From Lentzea aerocolonigenes (GTDB lineage: Bacteria > Actinomycetota > Actinomycetes > Mycobacteriales > Pseudonocardiaceae): 64,000 bases of DNA. The position numbers and the translations under genes are program-made. Under the pieces are notes generated by a model. The model saw only the letters and a program-made list of their open reading frames with translations, was not told where the DNA came from and ran no database searches. Each line of letters starts with the position of its first letter. Positions within the stretch are counted from its first letter, which is position 1. The stretch is from contig NZ_BBOJ01000013.1 in assembly GCF_000974445.1 (NCBI RefSeq), positions 1 through 64,000 of the forward strand, written 5' to 3'. This document shows, piece by piece, positions 1 to 8,531 of this stretch.

Positions 1-1
1 A

Positions 2-802
2 GTCTCCCGCCCCGACCGGCGAACCCGCCGCAGCCACGGCAAATCCGACGTCATCGACGCCATCAACGCCGCCCGCGCCGTCATCTCCGACGACAAAACC
101 GCCACACCCAAAACCGCCGACGGGCCGATCGAGTCCATCCGCGTCCTGCGCATCGCCCGCGGTGGCGCGGTCAAAGCCCGCACCGCCGCCCGCAACGAAC
201 TCACCAACCTCATCACCACCGCACCCGCCGAGATCCGCGAAACCTTACGCGGCAAGCAAACCAAGGCACTGCTCACCGCCTGCACCGCCCTGGAACCCGA
301 CCTCACCAAGCTGGCCAACCCCATCCACGGCACCATGCTCGCCCTGCGCTCCATAGCCGAGCGAATCATCGCCCTCAACCAGCAGATCACCCAGCTCGAC
401 AAACACCTCGACCGGCTGGTCACCGCCACCGCCCCGACCCTGGTCCGCCTGCTCGGCATCGGCACCGACGTCGCAGGCCAGCTCCTCGTCACCGCCGGCG
501 ACAACCCCGAACGACTCCGCAGCGAAGCCTCCTTCGCCAAACTTTGCGGCGTCGCCCCACTCCCAGCCTCATCCGGACGAACCGACCGGCACCGCCTCAA
601 CAAAGGCGGCGAACGCCAAGCCAACCGCGTCCTGCACGTCGTCGCCGTCGTCCGCCTGCGCTACTGCCCACGCACCCAGGCCTACCTGCAACGACGCACC
701 GAACAAGGCCTCACCAAACGCGACATCCTCCGCTGCCTCAAGCGCTACATCCTCCGCGAAGCACACACAGCGATCATGAAAGACCTCGCAGCCATCGCTT
801 GA
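2..802 (+). CDS. IS110-family transposase, 5' end cut by window edge
   Basis: The reading frame is open from base 2 to a TGA at 800-802, so the start codon lies outside the window and about 266 residues are visible. The frame before the first internal ATG (335) is clearly coding: it contains the GKSDVIDA segment that matches the last acidic part of the DEDD (RuvC-like) catalytic domain of IS110 transposases. The C-terminal half has LLGIGTDVAGQLL followed by FAKLCGVAPLPASSGRT, the Transposase_20 domain with its conserved serine. IS110 enzymes of this kind use a bridge RNA encoded in the element's non-coding end. The element may be intact and active if its left part, outside the window, is present. 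Confidence 0.93.
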   Translation, partial: VSRPDRRTRRSHGKSDVIDAINAARAVISDDKTATPKTADGPIESIRVLRIARGGAVKARTAARNELTNLITTAPAEIRETLRGKQTKALLTACTALEPDLTKLANPIHGTMLALRSIAERIIALNQQITQLDKHLDRLVTATAPTLVRLLGIGTDVAGQLLVTAGDNPERLRSEASFAKLCGVAPLPASSGRTDRHRLNKGGERQANRVLHVVAVVRLRYCPRTQAYLQRRTEQGLTKRDILRCLKRYILREAHTAIMKDLAAIA

Positions 803-1055
803 CATCTATAGGAGCGTCAGGCGTGCCATCAACCCGCAGACGGCGCTGGCCGGTCTTTGATCAGATTGGCGGGGTCTGGGGCAGCGCCCCAGAAATCCTG
901 AAACAGGCACGACACCCGCCCAACCGCAACCAACCTACGGACACGAAACAGGCAGACGCCAACGCACCAGGGGGACGACCAACAAAACCGGCGCGTAAGC
1001 CCCACGTAACCCCAACACGGGAACACCCCCATCCCCAGGATGGTTGGATCCACAC
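803..1055. other. Downstream end of the IS110 element and gap before mtr
   Basis: No coding frame is convincing here. The stretch should contain the right end of the IS110 element; members of this family lack obvious terminal inverted repeats and the exact junction cannot be fixed by eye. It includes a strong stem-loop at 876-892 and then A/C-rich sequence leading to the mtr ribosome-binding region. In IS110 elements the non-coding flank can encode the bridge RNA, so this is one place to look for it. Confidence 0.5.
876..892. terminator. Stem-loop, possible terminator
   Basis: A perfect 7-bp stem (CTGGGGC / GCCCCAG) closes a 3-nt loop. It lies downstream of the transposase and upstream of mtr. 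There is no T tract, which is common for terminators of high-GC actinomycetes. It could also be a structural part of the IS end. Confidence 0.45.
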
Positions 1056-2429
1056 GTGAGGCACTTCGACCTGGTCATCATCGGCACCGGCTCCGGCAAC
1101 TCCATCCCGAACGAGGCGATGGCAGGCTGGCAGATAGCCATCCTCGAAAAGGGAACCTTCGGCGGCACCTGCCTGAACGTGGGCTGCATCCCCACCAAGA
1201 TGTTCGTCCACACCGCCGACCAGGCCGCAGCCCCAGCAAACGCCAAGAAACTAGGCGTGGACGCCCACCTGGACAAGGTGAACTGGCCACAGATCCGGGA
1301 CCGCATCTTCAACCGCATCGACCCGATCGCCGAAGGCGGCCGCAACTGGCGCGCCAACGAGAACCCCAACGTGACGGTCTACGAGGGCACCGCGACGTTC
1401 GAGGACGCGCACACCATCAACACCGGCACCGGCGAAACCATCACAGCGGACCGAATCGTCGTAGCAGCCGGCAGCCGCCCCAGCATCCCCGACATCGCGG
1501 ACCTGGACACGACCGGCTACCACACCAGCGACACGATCATGCGCCTCGACGAGCTCCCCGAGAGCCTGATCATCGTCGGCAGCGGTTTCATCGCGAGCGA
1601 GTTCGCCCACGTCTTCAGCAGCTTCGGCGTCAAGGTCACCGTGATCGCCCGCTCGAACCTCCTCCTCCGCCACGAGGACCTGGAGATCGCCGAGCGCTTC
1701 ACCGACGTCGCGAAGCAGAAGTGGGACGTCCGCCTCAACCGCAAGACCACCCGTGCCGAGAAGACCGCGACGGGCGTCAAGCTCCACCTCGAAGGACCTG
1801 AGGGCGCGGAAACCGTTGAGGCGGCCCAGCTTCTCATCGCGACCGGCAGGAAGCCGAACACCGACCTGCTCGACGTGCGCAACGCCGGCATCGAGACCCA
1901 CGACGACGGTCGGATCAAGGTCGACGAGTACCAGCGCACCAGCCAGTCGCACATCCTCGCGCTGGGCGACATCAGCTCGGACTACCAGCTCAAGCACGTC
2001 GCGAACCACGAAGCCAAGGTCGTGCAGCACAACCTGCTGAACCCCGACGACCCGATGAAGAGCGACCACCGGTTCGTGCCCGCCGCGGTGTTCTCCAGCC
2101 CGCAGATCGCGAGCGTCGGTCTCACCGAGGAGCAGGCCGAGGAGAAGGGCATCCGGTACGTCACCGCGAGCCAGGCCTACGCGAGCATCGCGTACGGCTG
2201 GGCGATGGAGGACACGACCGGTTTCGCGAAGCTGATCGCCGATCCCGCGACCGGGCAGCTGCTCGGCGCGCACATCATCGGGCCGCAGGCGTCGACGGTG
2301 ATCCAGCCGATCATCCAGGCGATGAGCTTCGGTCTGGACGCGAAAACCATGGCGCGCGGGCAGTACTGGATCCATCCGGCTATGCCAGAGCTCGTGGAAA
2401 ACGCGCTCCTGAACCTGCCGTTGGACTGA
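1056..2429 (+). CDS. mtr: Mycothione reductase
   Basis: NADPH-dependent flavoenzyme that reduces mycothiol disulfide (mycothione), keeping mycothiol, the actinobacterial substitute for glutathione, in its thiol form in the cytoplasm. The 457-residue protein opens with an FAD-binding GTGSGNS segment and has the redox-active disulfide GGTCLNVGCIPT (Cys39 and Cys44), a second nucleotide-binding GSGFIASEFAH segment, and the C-terminal YWIHPAMPE active-site histidine/glutamate. Sequence and length closely resemble M. tuberculosis Mtr. The GTG at 1056 is preferred because the family starts a few residues before the first beta strand; a TTG at 1044 in frame is an alternative. Confidence 0.95.
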   Translation: MRHFDLVIIGTGSGNSIPNEAMAGWQIAILEKGTFGGTCLNVGCIPTKMFVHTADQAAAPANAKKLGVDAHLDKVNWPQIRDRIFNRIDPIAEGGRNWRANENPNVTVYEGTATFEDAHTINTGTGETITADRIVVAAGSRPSIPDIADLDTTGYHTSDTIMRLDELPESLIIVGSGFIASEFAHVFSSFGVKVTVIARSNLLLRHEDLEIAERFTDVAKQKWDVRLNRKTTRAEKTATGVKLHLEGPEGAETVEAAQLLIATGRKPNTDLLDVRNAGIETHDDGRIKVDEYQRTSQSHILALGDISSDYQLKHVANHEAKVVQHNLLNPDDPMKSDHRFVPAAVFSSPQIASVGLTEEQAEEKGIRYVTASQAYASIAYGWAMEDTTGFAKLIADPATGQLLGAHIIGPQASTVIQPIIQAMSFGLDAKTMARGQYWIHPAMPELVENALLNLPLD

Positions 2430-2494
2430 AAGGCCTTGCACGACAGGGACTTCTGACGCTGCCGAAAACCAGAACCACCAACAACGATGCAGCG

Positions 2495-2908
2495 ATGACT
2501 GACAGAGTCCTCGTCGCGTACACCTCGAGAATCGCCGCCACCGACGAGATAGCAGAGATCATCGGCACCGAACTCGCGGGCTGCGGGCTGAGAGTCACCG
2601 TGCTCTCGGTCGCCGCGGCCGACACGTTGCACGGGTTCGGTGCCGTGATCATGGGCGACGCCGCCACGCGCGACGCGCACCGGTTCGTGCGGCGGCACAA
2701 GGTTTCCCTCAAACACACGCCCATGTGGTTGTTCCACCGCGGCACTCCGCCGGTGCCCAACGACGTCACCCGCATGGTGCGCAGGCTCGGCGCCATCGGC
2801 CCCGTCAGTTTCGGCGGTGCCGCACCGGACTGGGACCGGGCGAAGGCGTGGGCCCGTTACCTCGCCGACCAGCTCACGGTGCTGCACCGCGGTTTCGCCT
2901 CGAACTAG
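2495..2908 (+). CDS. Flavodoxin-domain protein
   Basis: The 137-residue protein begins with RVLVAYTSRIAATDEIAEIIG, the phosphate-binding loop of a flavodoxin fold, as in the short HemG-like proteins of actinobacteria. It should bind FMN and act as a cytosolic redox protein; the partner is not evident. It lies 65 bp after mtr on the same strand and could be co-transcribed with it. It is shorter than ordinary flavodoxins (about 150-170 residues) and the C-terminal region is Trp-rich. Substrate and electron donor are unknown. Confidence 0.75.
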   Translation: MTDRVLVAYTSRIAATDEIAEIIGTELAGCGLRVTVLSVAAADTLHGFGAVIMGDAATRDAHRFVRRHKVSLKHTPMWLFHRGTPPVPNDVTRMVRRLGAIGPVSFGGAAPDWDRAKAWARYLADQLTVLHRGFASN

Positions 2909-2915
2909 TGCGGCA

Positions 2916-3320
2916 CTAGGCCTGGATGATCCGGACGTTGTTGCCGGCCGGGTCGCGGAACACGCAGTCGCGCGCACCCCACGGCTGATCGGTCGGCTCC
3001 TGCACGACGTCGGCGCCGCTGCCCTGCAACTTGTCGAACACGGCTTCGAGATCGGGCGTCGACAGCTGGATGTACCCGTACGAGCCGCCTTCGATCATCT
3101 CGGCGATCGCCGTGCGCTGTGAGTCGGTGAGTCCCTCCGCCATGGCGGGCGGTTCGAGCACGACGGACGAACCGGAACCGGCGGGCGCGACCGTGATCCA
3201 GCGCATCGCGCCCTGACCGACGTCGGCGCGGACCTCCCAGCCGAGCAGGTCGCGGTAGAAGGTCAGCGACGCTTCGGGGTCGGTGTGCGGGAGGAACGTG
3301 GCGTGAATGGTGATGTCCAT
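2916..3320 (-). CDS. VOC (glyoxalase/bleomycin-resistance fold) family protein
   Basis: A 134-residue protein with one VOC module: an N-terminal strand followed by SLTFYRDLLGWEV and a C-terminal CVFRDPAGNNVRII, the two halves of the beta-alpha-beta-beta-beta fold. Proteins of this type are usually metal-dependent lyases, dioxygenases or drug-binding proteins; a metal-ligand pattern cannot be assigned with confidence. It converges on the flavodoxin-like gene with only 7 bp between the stops. The specific substrate is unknown. Confidence 0.8.
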   Translation of the reverse strand: MDITIHATFLPHTDPEASLTFYRDLLGWEVRADVGQGAMRWITVAPAGSGSSVVLEPPAMAEGLTDSQRTAIAEMIEGGSYGYIQLSTPDLEAVFDKLQGSGADVVQEPTDQPWGARDCVFRDPAGNNVRIIQA

Positions 3321-3368
3321 GCCGACAACGCTAGGACCAGCGAGAACGCGAAGCTTCTCGATTCCTGA

Positions 3369-4634
3369 CTAGATGTAGCGGGGACGTCCCGCGACCACGC
3401 CCAGGCCGGTCAGCGCGGCCAGCAGCACGAGCTGCAGCACCAGCGACACCGACCACGATCCGGTGGCGTCACGCAGCAGACCGAACGCGAACGGGCCGGA
3501 AGCCGCGATCAGATAGCCGAGGCTCTGCGCCATCGCGGACAGCCGTGCGGTGTCCGAAGTGGACTTGGTGCGCAGCGACATGATCAGCAGCGCCAGCGGG
3601 AACATGCCCATGCCGAACCCGATCAGCACCACCCACAGGCCGGGGGCGACCGCGGGCGCCAGCAGCATCCCGAGCATGCCCGCGAACGACAGCACGCCGA
3701 GCACCAGCACCATCGGCGCCTGGCTGGAGAACTTCGCCGCGATCGGCGGCACGAAGAGACTGACCGGCACGCCGAGCAGCATCGACACCGCGAGCAGCAT
3801 GCCGGCGGTGTTCCGGTCCACGCCGGAGTCGACGAGCATCGCGGGCAGCCAGCCCATGACGGTGTAGGCGAACAGCGACTGCAGGCCGAAGAACACCGTG
3901 ATCACCCATGCCAGCGGGCTGCGCACCAACGACCGCTTCTCGGCGGGCGCGGCCGACCGCACCACGGACGCCGAGGAACCGTGCCGCGCACCGGCGAGCC
4001 ACACGATCACCGCACCGGCCGACAGCAGCGCCCACGCACCGACGGCGAGGCGCCACGAGCCGAGGTAGTCCTCCAGCCGTGGGGTCAGCGCAGCAGCAAG
4101 CGCGGCGCCCGCGGCGAGCGCTCCCGTGTAGACACCGGTGATGAGACCGACCTTGTCCGGGAAGGAAGCCTTCACCACCACCGGGATGAGCACGTTGGAC
4201 ACGGCGATGCCCGCGCACGCGATGAAAGTGCCGCCCAGCACGACCCACGGACCGTCGATCACGCGCAGCACCAGGCCGAGCGTGAGCACCCCCAGGGAAA
4301 GTCCGATCGCGCGGGCCATGCCGAGGCGGCGGCCGAGCCACGGCGCCGCGAACGCCGCGAAGCCGAAGCAAAGCGCCGGAACGGCCGTCAACGCGCTGGT
4401 CCAAGCGGCCGAAACCCCAAGGGCGGCGCGGACATCGCCGAGCACCGAGGCCAGACTGGTCACCGCAGGGCGGAGATTCGCCGCCGCGAGGGCGACCCCG
4501 ATCGCGAGCAGCGTGGACCCGACCAGCGGAACGTGACGATTCTTGACGACCAACACCCTGCGACCGGGATCGGTGGCAGTCTGTGCGGCAAGAGTCGTCT
4601 GCTGAATCGTCACGGGCACCACTATCGCAGACAT
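3369..4634 (-). CDS. MFS transporter, CynX/NimT-like
   Basis: An integral membrane protein of 421 residues with about twelve hydrophobic helices. After a roughly 40-residue N-terminal tail comes AAANLRPAVTSLASVLGDV, which is typical of the cyanate/nitroimidazole (CynX/NimT) branch of the major facilitator superfamily, with GRRLG in the loop between helices 2 and 3. Substrate cannot be inferred from sequence. The ATG at 4634 is chosen because any longer frame runs into the divergent regulator. The two divergent start codons are 27 bp apart, so the FadR-type protein next door is its likely regulator. Confidence 0.85.
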   Translation of the reverse strand: MSAIVVPVTIQQTTLAAQTATDPGRRVLVVKNRHVPLVGSTLLAIGVALAAANLRPAVTSLASVLGDVRAALGVSAAWTSALTAVPALCFGFAAFAAPWLGRRLGMARAIGLSLGVLTLGLVLRVIDGPWVVLGGTFIACAGIAVSNVLIPVVVKASFPDKVGLITGVYTGALAAGAALAAALTPRLEDYLGSWRLAVGAWALLSAGAVIVWLAGARHGSSASVVRSAAPAEKRSLVRSPLAWVITVFFGLQSLFAYTVMGWLPAMLVDSGVDRNTAGMLLAVSMLLGVPVSLFVPPIAAKFSSQAPMVLVLGVLSFAGMLGMLLAPAVAPGLWVVLIGFGMGMFPLALLIMSLRTKSTSDTARLSAMAQSLGYLIAASGPFAFGLLRDATGSWSVSLVLQLVLLAALTGLGVVAGRPRYI

Positions 4635-4661
4635 GGGATGTTCGGATGAAAGGATGACGCT

Positions 4662-5333
4662 GTGCCGTTGGCCACTACCCGACGTGCAGGCCTCGTCGAC
4701 CAGGTGATCGACCAGATGAGGGGTGCGATCACCAGCGGCGAATGGCCCGTCGGGCAGCGCATCCCGCCCGAGCCCGAGCTGGTCACCGCGCTCGGGGTGG
4801 GCAGGAACACGGTCCGCGAGGCCGTGCGCGCGCTTTCGCACGCCGGCCTGCTGGAGGTGCGGCAGGGCGACGGCACGTTCGTCCGCGCGACCAGCGAGAT
4901 CTCCGGCGCGGTCCGCCGCATGTGCGGGACGGAGCTGAAGGAGGTGCTCCAGGTCCGCCGCACCCTCGAGATGGAGGGCGCGCGCCTGGCCGCGAAGCAC
5001 CGCACGGACGCCGAGCTGGCACGTCTCACCGAGCTGCTGCGCAAGCGCGACGCGGCGATGGAGGCCGAGCAGTGGACCGAGGTGGTCGAGCACGACACCG
5101 CGTTCCACGTGCTGCTCGTCCAGTGCTCGCACAACACGCTTCTGGCGGAGCTGTACCAGGGCTTGACCGAGGCGGTCAAAGCTTCGGTGGCGGCTTCTGT
5201 CGACACCAGCCAGCCGGGAGGTGACCAGGTGTCGCACACCGGGCTGCTGCACGCGGTCCGCGACGGCGACCAGGAGAAGGCGGCGATCGAGGCCGGCGGG
5301 TTCTTCGAGGAGTTGATCGAGAAGTTCTGCTGA
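4662..5333 (+). CDS. FadR/GntR-family transcriptional regulator (FCD domain)
   Basis: A 223-residue regulator. Residues about 8-75 form the GntR winged helix (QRIPPEPELVTALGVGRNTVREAVRAL), and residues about 90-215 form an all-helical FCD ligand-binding domain with the usual EMEGARLAA and HDTAFHVLL segments. Such proteins bind operators as dimers and respond to small carboxylates or similar ligands. The GTG start at 4662 is preceded by GAAAGGA. It is divergent from the MFS transporter gene and shares a very short regulatory gap with it, which suggests local control of transport; the ligand is not known. Confidence 0.88.
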   Translation: MPLATTRRAGLVDQVIDQMRGAITSGEWPVGQRIPPEPELVTALGVGRNTVREAVRALSHAGLLEVRQGDGTFVRATSEISGAVRRMCGTELKEVLQVRRTLEMEGARLAAKHRTDAELARLTELLRKRDAAMEAEQWTEVVEHDTAFHVLLVQCSHNTLLAELYQGLTEAVKASVAASVDTSQPGGDQVSHTGLLHAVRDGDQEKAAIEAGGFFEELIEKFC

Positions 5334-5367
5334 TCGCGGACGGAAGCTGTCCGCAAGAGCTCATAGC

Positions 5368-6480
5368 GTGGGGGCCATGGAGATCACGCCGTTCCGCATC
5401 GAGGTCCCGCAGGCGGAGGTCGACGACCTCCGCTCGCGCCTGGCCAGGACGCGCTGGCCGGAGGAGGACCTGCCGGACGTCGGCTGGTCCTACGGCATCC
5501 CGCTGACGTACCTGCGCCCGCTCGCCGAGTACTGGGCGGACGGGTTCGACTGGCGCGCGCAGGAAGCGCGGATCAACTCCTACCCGCAGTTCACGACCGA
5601 GATCGGCGGGCAGCGCATCCACTTCCTGCACGTGCGGTCGAAGAACCCGGACGCGCTCCCGCTGCTGCTGATCCACGGCTGGCCCGGCTCGTTCGTCGAG
5701 TTCCTGAACGTGATCGAGCCGCTGTCCGAGGACTTCCACCTGGTCATCCCGTCCATTCCCGGTTTCGGCTTCTCCGGGCCGGTGCGCAGGACCGGCTGGA
5801 ACGTGCTGCGCGTCGCCTGGGCGTTCGCGAAGCTCATGGAGGGCCTGGGCTACGACCGCTACGGCGCGCAGGGCGGCGACTGGGGCTCCGGCATCGCACA
5901 GGAAATCGGCAGGGTCTTCCCCGAGCACGTGGTCGGCGTGCACGTGAACATGCTGCTGACGTTCCGGCCGCACGGCGTCAACGACCTGACCGCCGACGAG
6001 CTCAAGGCGCTGGAGACGCTCGACCACTACCAGAAGGAGCTCTCCGGCTACATGCACGTCCAGCGCACCCGGCCGCGCACGGTCGCCTACGGGCTGACCG
6101 ACTCACCGGTCGGGCAACTCGCGTGGATCGTGGAGAAGTTCCACGACTGGACCGACTGCGCGGACGTGCCCGAGGACGCCGTGGACCGCGACCAGATGCT
6201 GACCAACGTGTCCGTGTACTGGTTCACCGGCACCGCGGGCTCCTCGGCTCAGCTCTACAAGGAGCAGTCCGCGTCGTGGGGTCAGCAGCAGCCGACGACG
6301 GTGCCGACGGGCGTGGCGGTGTTCCCGCACGACGTCGGCACGCCGGTGCGGTCGCTGGCGGACAAGATGATCCCGACGATCGTGCACTGGAGCGAGTTCG
6401 ACCGCGGCGGTCACTTCGCCGCGATGGAGGAACCGGACCTGCTGGTCCAGGACATCAGGAAGTTCTTCGGATCGCTGTGA
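5368..6480 (+). CDS. Epoxide hydrolase, EphA/juvenile-hormone type
   Basis: Alpha/beta-hydrolase of 370 residues that should open epoxides to vicinal diols. It begins with the epoxide-hydrolase N-terminal domain (PFRIEVPQAEVDDLRSRLARTRWP), then the HGWPGS oxyanion-hole motif, the nucleophile loop QGGDWGS carrying the catalytic aspartate, two lid tyrosines in the cap region, and the catalytic histidine in RGGHFAAMEEP. Start may be GTG 5368 or ATG 5377, three codons later. The stop overlaps the start of the next gene, so the two are probably translated together. The natural substrate is not known. Confidence 0.88.
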   Translation: MGAMEITPFRIEVPQAEVDDLRSRLARTRWPEEDLPDVGWSYGIPLTYLRPLAEYWADGFDWRAQEARINSYPQFTTEIGGQRIHFLHVRSKNPDALPLLLIHGWPGSFVEFLNVIEPLSEDFHLVIPSIPGFGFSGPVRRTGWNVLRVAWAFAKLMEGLGYDRYGAQGGDWGSGIAQEIGRVFPEHVVGVHVNMLLTFRPHGVNDLTADELKALETLDHYQKELSGYMHVQRTRPRTVAYGLTDSPVGQLAWIVEKFHDWTDCADVPEDAVDRDQMLTNVSVYWFTGTAGSSAQLYKEQSASWGQQQPTTVPTGVAVFPHDVGTPVRSLADKMIPTIVHWSEFDRGGHFAAMEEPDLLVQDIRKFFGSL

Positions 6481-7568
6481 ACACTCTTTCGAACCGCACT
6501 CTCAACCGGACGCTCCTCGCGCGGCAGATGCTGCTGGACCGCACGGAAATGCCGATCGTGGCCGCCGTCGAGCACCTCGGCGGCCTCCAGGCCCAAGCGC
6601 CGGTGCCGCCGTACCTCGCGCTGTGGACGCGGCTGCGCTCGTTCGACTTCGGCGCGCTGAGCGAGCTGATCATCGACCGCTCGCTGGTGCGCATGACGTT
6701 GTGGCGCGGCACGTTGCACCTCATCTCGGCCGACGACGTGTACCTGATGCGCACGGCGTTGCAGCCGGAGCTCGACAAGTGGGCGAAGAACGTCATGCCA
6801 CCGGCCACCCGCGTCGAGATCGACTTCGCGAAGCTGGCACGGATCACGCGCGAGTTCGTCGACACCGAACCGCGCACGGTCGCGGAGATCGGCGCGCACC
6901 TGCGGGAACACTTCCCCGGACCGACGGCCCGCGAGCTGTCGACGCAGGCGCAGATGCTGGTGCCGATGGTCCAGGTGCCGCCGCGCGGGATCTGGGGCGT
7001 GGGCGGCGTTCCGCAGAACGTCGCGATGGCCACGTGGCTCGGCCGCGACCTGCCGTCCGAGGCCGCCGTGCCGGAGCTGATCACGCGGTACCTGCGGGCG
7101 TTCGGGCCGTCGACGCTCGCGGACGTGCAGGCCTGGTCGCGGATGACCGGGCTGAAGGCGCACGCGGCGCGGATGGATCTCGTGCAGTACCGCAACTCCG
7201 ACGGCAAGGTGCTGTTCGACGTGCCGGACGGCGTGCTCGTGCCGGAGGACACCCCGGCGCCCGCGCGGCTGCTGCCCTCGTTCGACAACGTGCTGCTGGG
7301 CCACGCGGACCGGTCGCGGATCATGAACGAGGACGCGCGGTCGCGGTGGGGCGCGGTGCGCAACGGAGTGTTCCCGCCGACGTTCCTCGTGGACGGGTAC
7401 CTGCACGGCACCTGGAACGTCGTGGAGACCAAGGACACCGCGACGCTCACGATCGAGCCCTACTTCAAGACCACGGCGAAGGACCTCAAGGCGGTGGTCA
7501 GCGAGGCCAAGGCACTGCTGAAGGCCATGGCGCCCGGCAAGACGCACGTGGTCGACACAGGCCCTTAG
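6477..7568 (+). CDS. Winged-helix DNA-binding protein (HTH_42, AlkZ-like)
   Basis: A 363-residue protein of the HTH_42 family: an N-terminal LLARQMLLDR segment, HLGGLQAQAPVPPYLALWTRL, and a VRMTLWRGTLHLI core. This family includes the DNA glycosylases AlkZ and YcaQ, which unhook alkylated or cross-linked bases; whether this member has that activity cannot be told by inspection. The GTG start at 6477 overlaps the TGA of the epoxide hydrolase gene (GTGA), indicating translational coupling. Pairing an epoxide-detoxifying enzyme with a possible alkylation-repair protein would make sense, but that link is inference. It converges with the LysR gene with 4 bp overlap. Confidence 0.8.
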   Translation: MNTLSNRTLNRTLLARQMLLDRTEMPIVAAVEHLGGLQAQAPVPPYLALWTRLRSFDFGALSELIIDRSLVRMTLWRGTLHLISADDVYLMRTALQPELDKWAKNVMPPATRVEIDFAKLARITREFVDTEPRTVAEIGAHLREHFPGPTARELSTQAQMLVPMVQVPPRGIWGVGGVPQNVAMATWLGRDLPSEAAVPELITRYLRAFGPSTLADVQAWSRMTGLKAHAARMDLVQYRNSDGKVLFDVPDGVLVPEDTPAPARLLPSFDNVLLGHADRSRIMNEDARSRWGAVRNGVFPPTFLVDGYLHGTWNVVETKDTATLTIEPYFKTTAKDLKAVVSEAKALLKAMAPGKTHVVDTGP

Positions 7569-8458
7569 CCGGCGACCTGCTCGATCACCTCCAGCGCGGC
7601 CTTGATCGCCGGGCGGCGCGAGGCCTGGGTCCGCCACACCGCGTACAGCCGCCGCGTGGGCGTGGGACGCAACGGCACGGCTTTGACGTTGCCCGGCACC
7701 TCTCCCCTGCCCAGGCGCGGGATCAGGGCGACCCCGATCCCCTTGGCCAGCAACGCCATCTGCGTCCGGTACTCGCTGATCCGGTACGCCACCACGGGTT
7801 CGATGCCCGCGCCGTGGAACGTCCGCTCCAGCCAGTCGAAGCAGATCGACCCCTCCGTCTGGCAGATCCACCGCTCACCGGCGAGGTCGGCGGGTTCGAG
7901 GAACTCCCTGTCCGACAACGGGTTCGTGACCGGGATCATGACCTCGGCGACGTCGTCACCGATGTAGCTGCGGGACAGCGACTCCGGCACAGGCAGCGGC
8001 GTGTTCGCCCAGTCGTGCACGATCGCCATGTCGAGCTCGCCGCGTGCGACGGCCTCGGTGGCGTAGGGCGGGTCGATCTCCGTGAGCCGCACGTCGAGCG
8101 CCGGGTGCTGCTCGGTCAGCCCCACGAGGACGTCCGGCAGCAGACCTCGCGCGGCGGTGGCGAACGATCCGATGCACAGGCGGCCGATCGCGGCGCCGCG
8201 CTGTTCCTCCAGCGCGACCTCGGCCTCCTCGACCAGCTTGAGGACCTGGCCCGCGGTGTCGGCGAGCAGGCGGGCGGCGTCGGTGAGGCGGACACCCCGG
8301 CCGTTGCGTTCCAGCAGCGTGGTGCGGGTTTCGCGTTCGAGCTTGGCGATCTGCTGCGAGACCGCGGACGGCGTGTAGCCGAGCACGTCCGCCGCGGCGC
8401 CGACCGTGCCGTGCACGGCGATGGCGTGCAGCGCCTTCAGTCTTCCCAGATCGAGCAT
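7565..8458 (-). CDS. LysR-family transcriptional regulator
   Basis: A 297-residue regulator with an N-terminal winged helix (residues about 3-62, including AAADVLGYTPSAVSQQIAKLE) and a periplasmic-binding-protein-like effector domain (about 90-290). LysR proteins usually activate a divergent gene and repress themselves. Here the divergent gene is an EamA-type transporter 73 bp away, and the gap holds an inverted repeat with a T-N11-A shape (8498-8515). The ligand is unknown and probably related to what the transporter carries. Confidence 0.92.
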   Translation of the reverse strand: MLDLGRLKALHAIAVHGTVGAAADVLGYTPSAVSQQIAKLERETRTTLLERNGRGVRLTDAARLLADTAGQVLKLVEEAEVALEEQRGAAIGRLCIGSFATAARGLLPDVLVGLTEQHPALDVRLTEIDPPYATEAVARGELDMAIVHDWANTPLPVPESLSRSYIGDDVAEVMIPVTNPLSDREFLEPADLAGERWICQTEGSICFDWLERTFHGAGIEPVVAYRISEYRTQMALLAKGIGVALIPRLGRGEVPGNVKAVPLRPTPTRRLYAVWRTQASRRPAIKAALEVIEQVAG

Positions 8459-8497
8459 GTAGCGATGCTAAACCTAACGACGTAGGAAACGGAACTA

Positions 8498-8515
8498 GTG
8501 CTAAACAGTTAGCAC
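8498..8515. promoter_or_regulatory. Inverted-repeat operator in the LysR/EamA gap
   Basis: GTGCTAA and TTAGCAC form a perfect 7-bp inverted repeat around a 4-bp centre. It lies 17 bp before the EamA start codon. A second, weaker copy (TGCTAA then TAACG) is at about 8466-8479. This is the geometry expected for LysR binding sites, one strong and one weak. Confidence 0.6.
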
Positions 8516-8531
8516 GCGCAAGCTTGAGGGC

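Noticed and set aside
1251..2441. 396-codon minus-strand frame opposite mtr
   Set aside because: It is a shadow of mtr; the translation is rich in Val/Arg/Asp and has no domain.
5100..5252. N-terminal extension of the MFS transporter frame across the regulator
   Set aside because: The extension is antisense to the FadR-type gene; ATG 4634 gives the family N-terminus.
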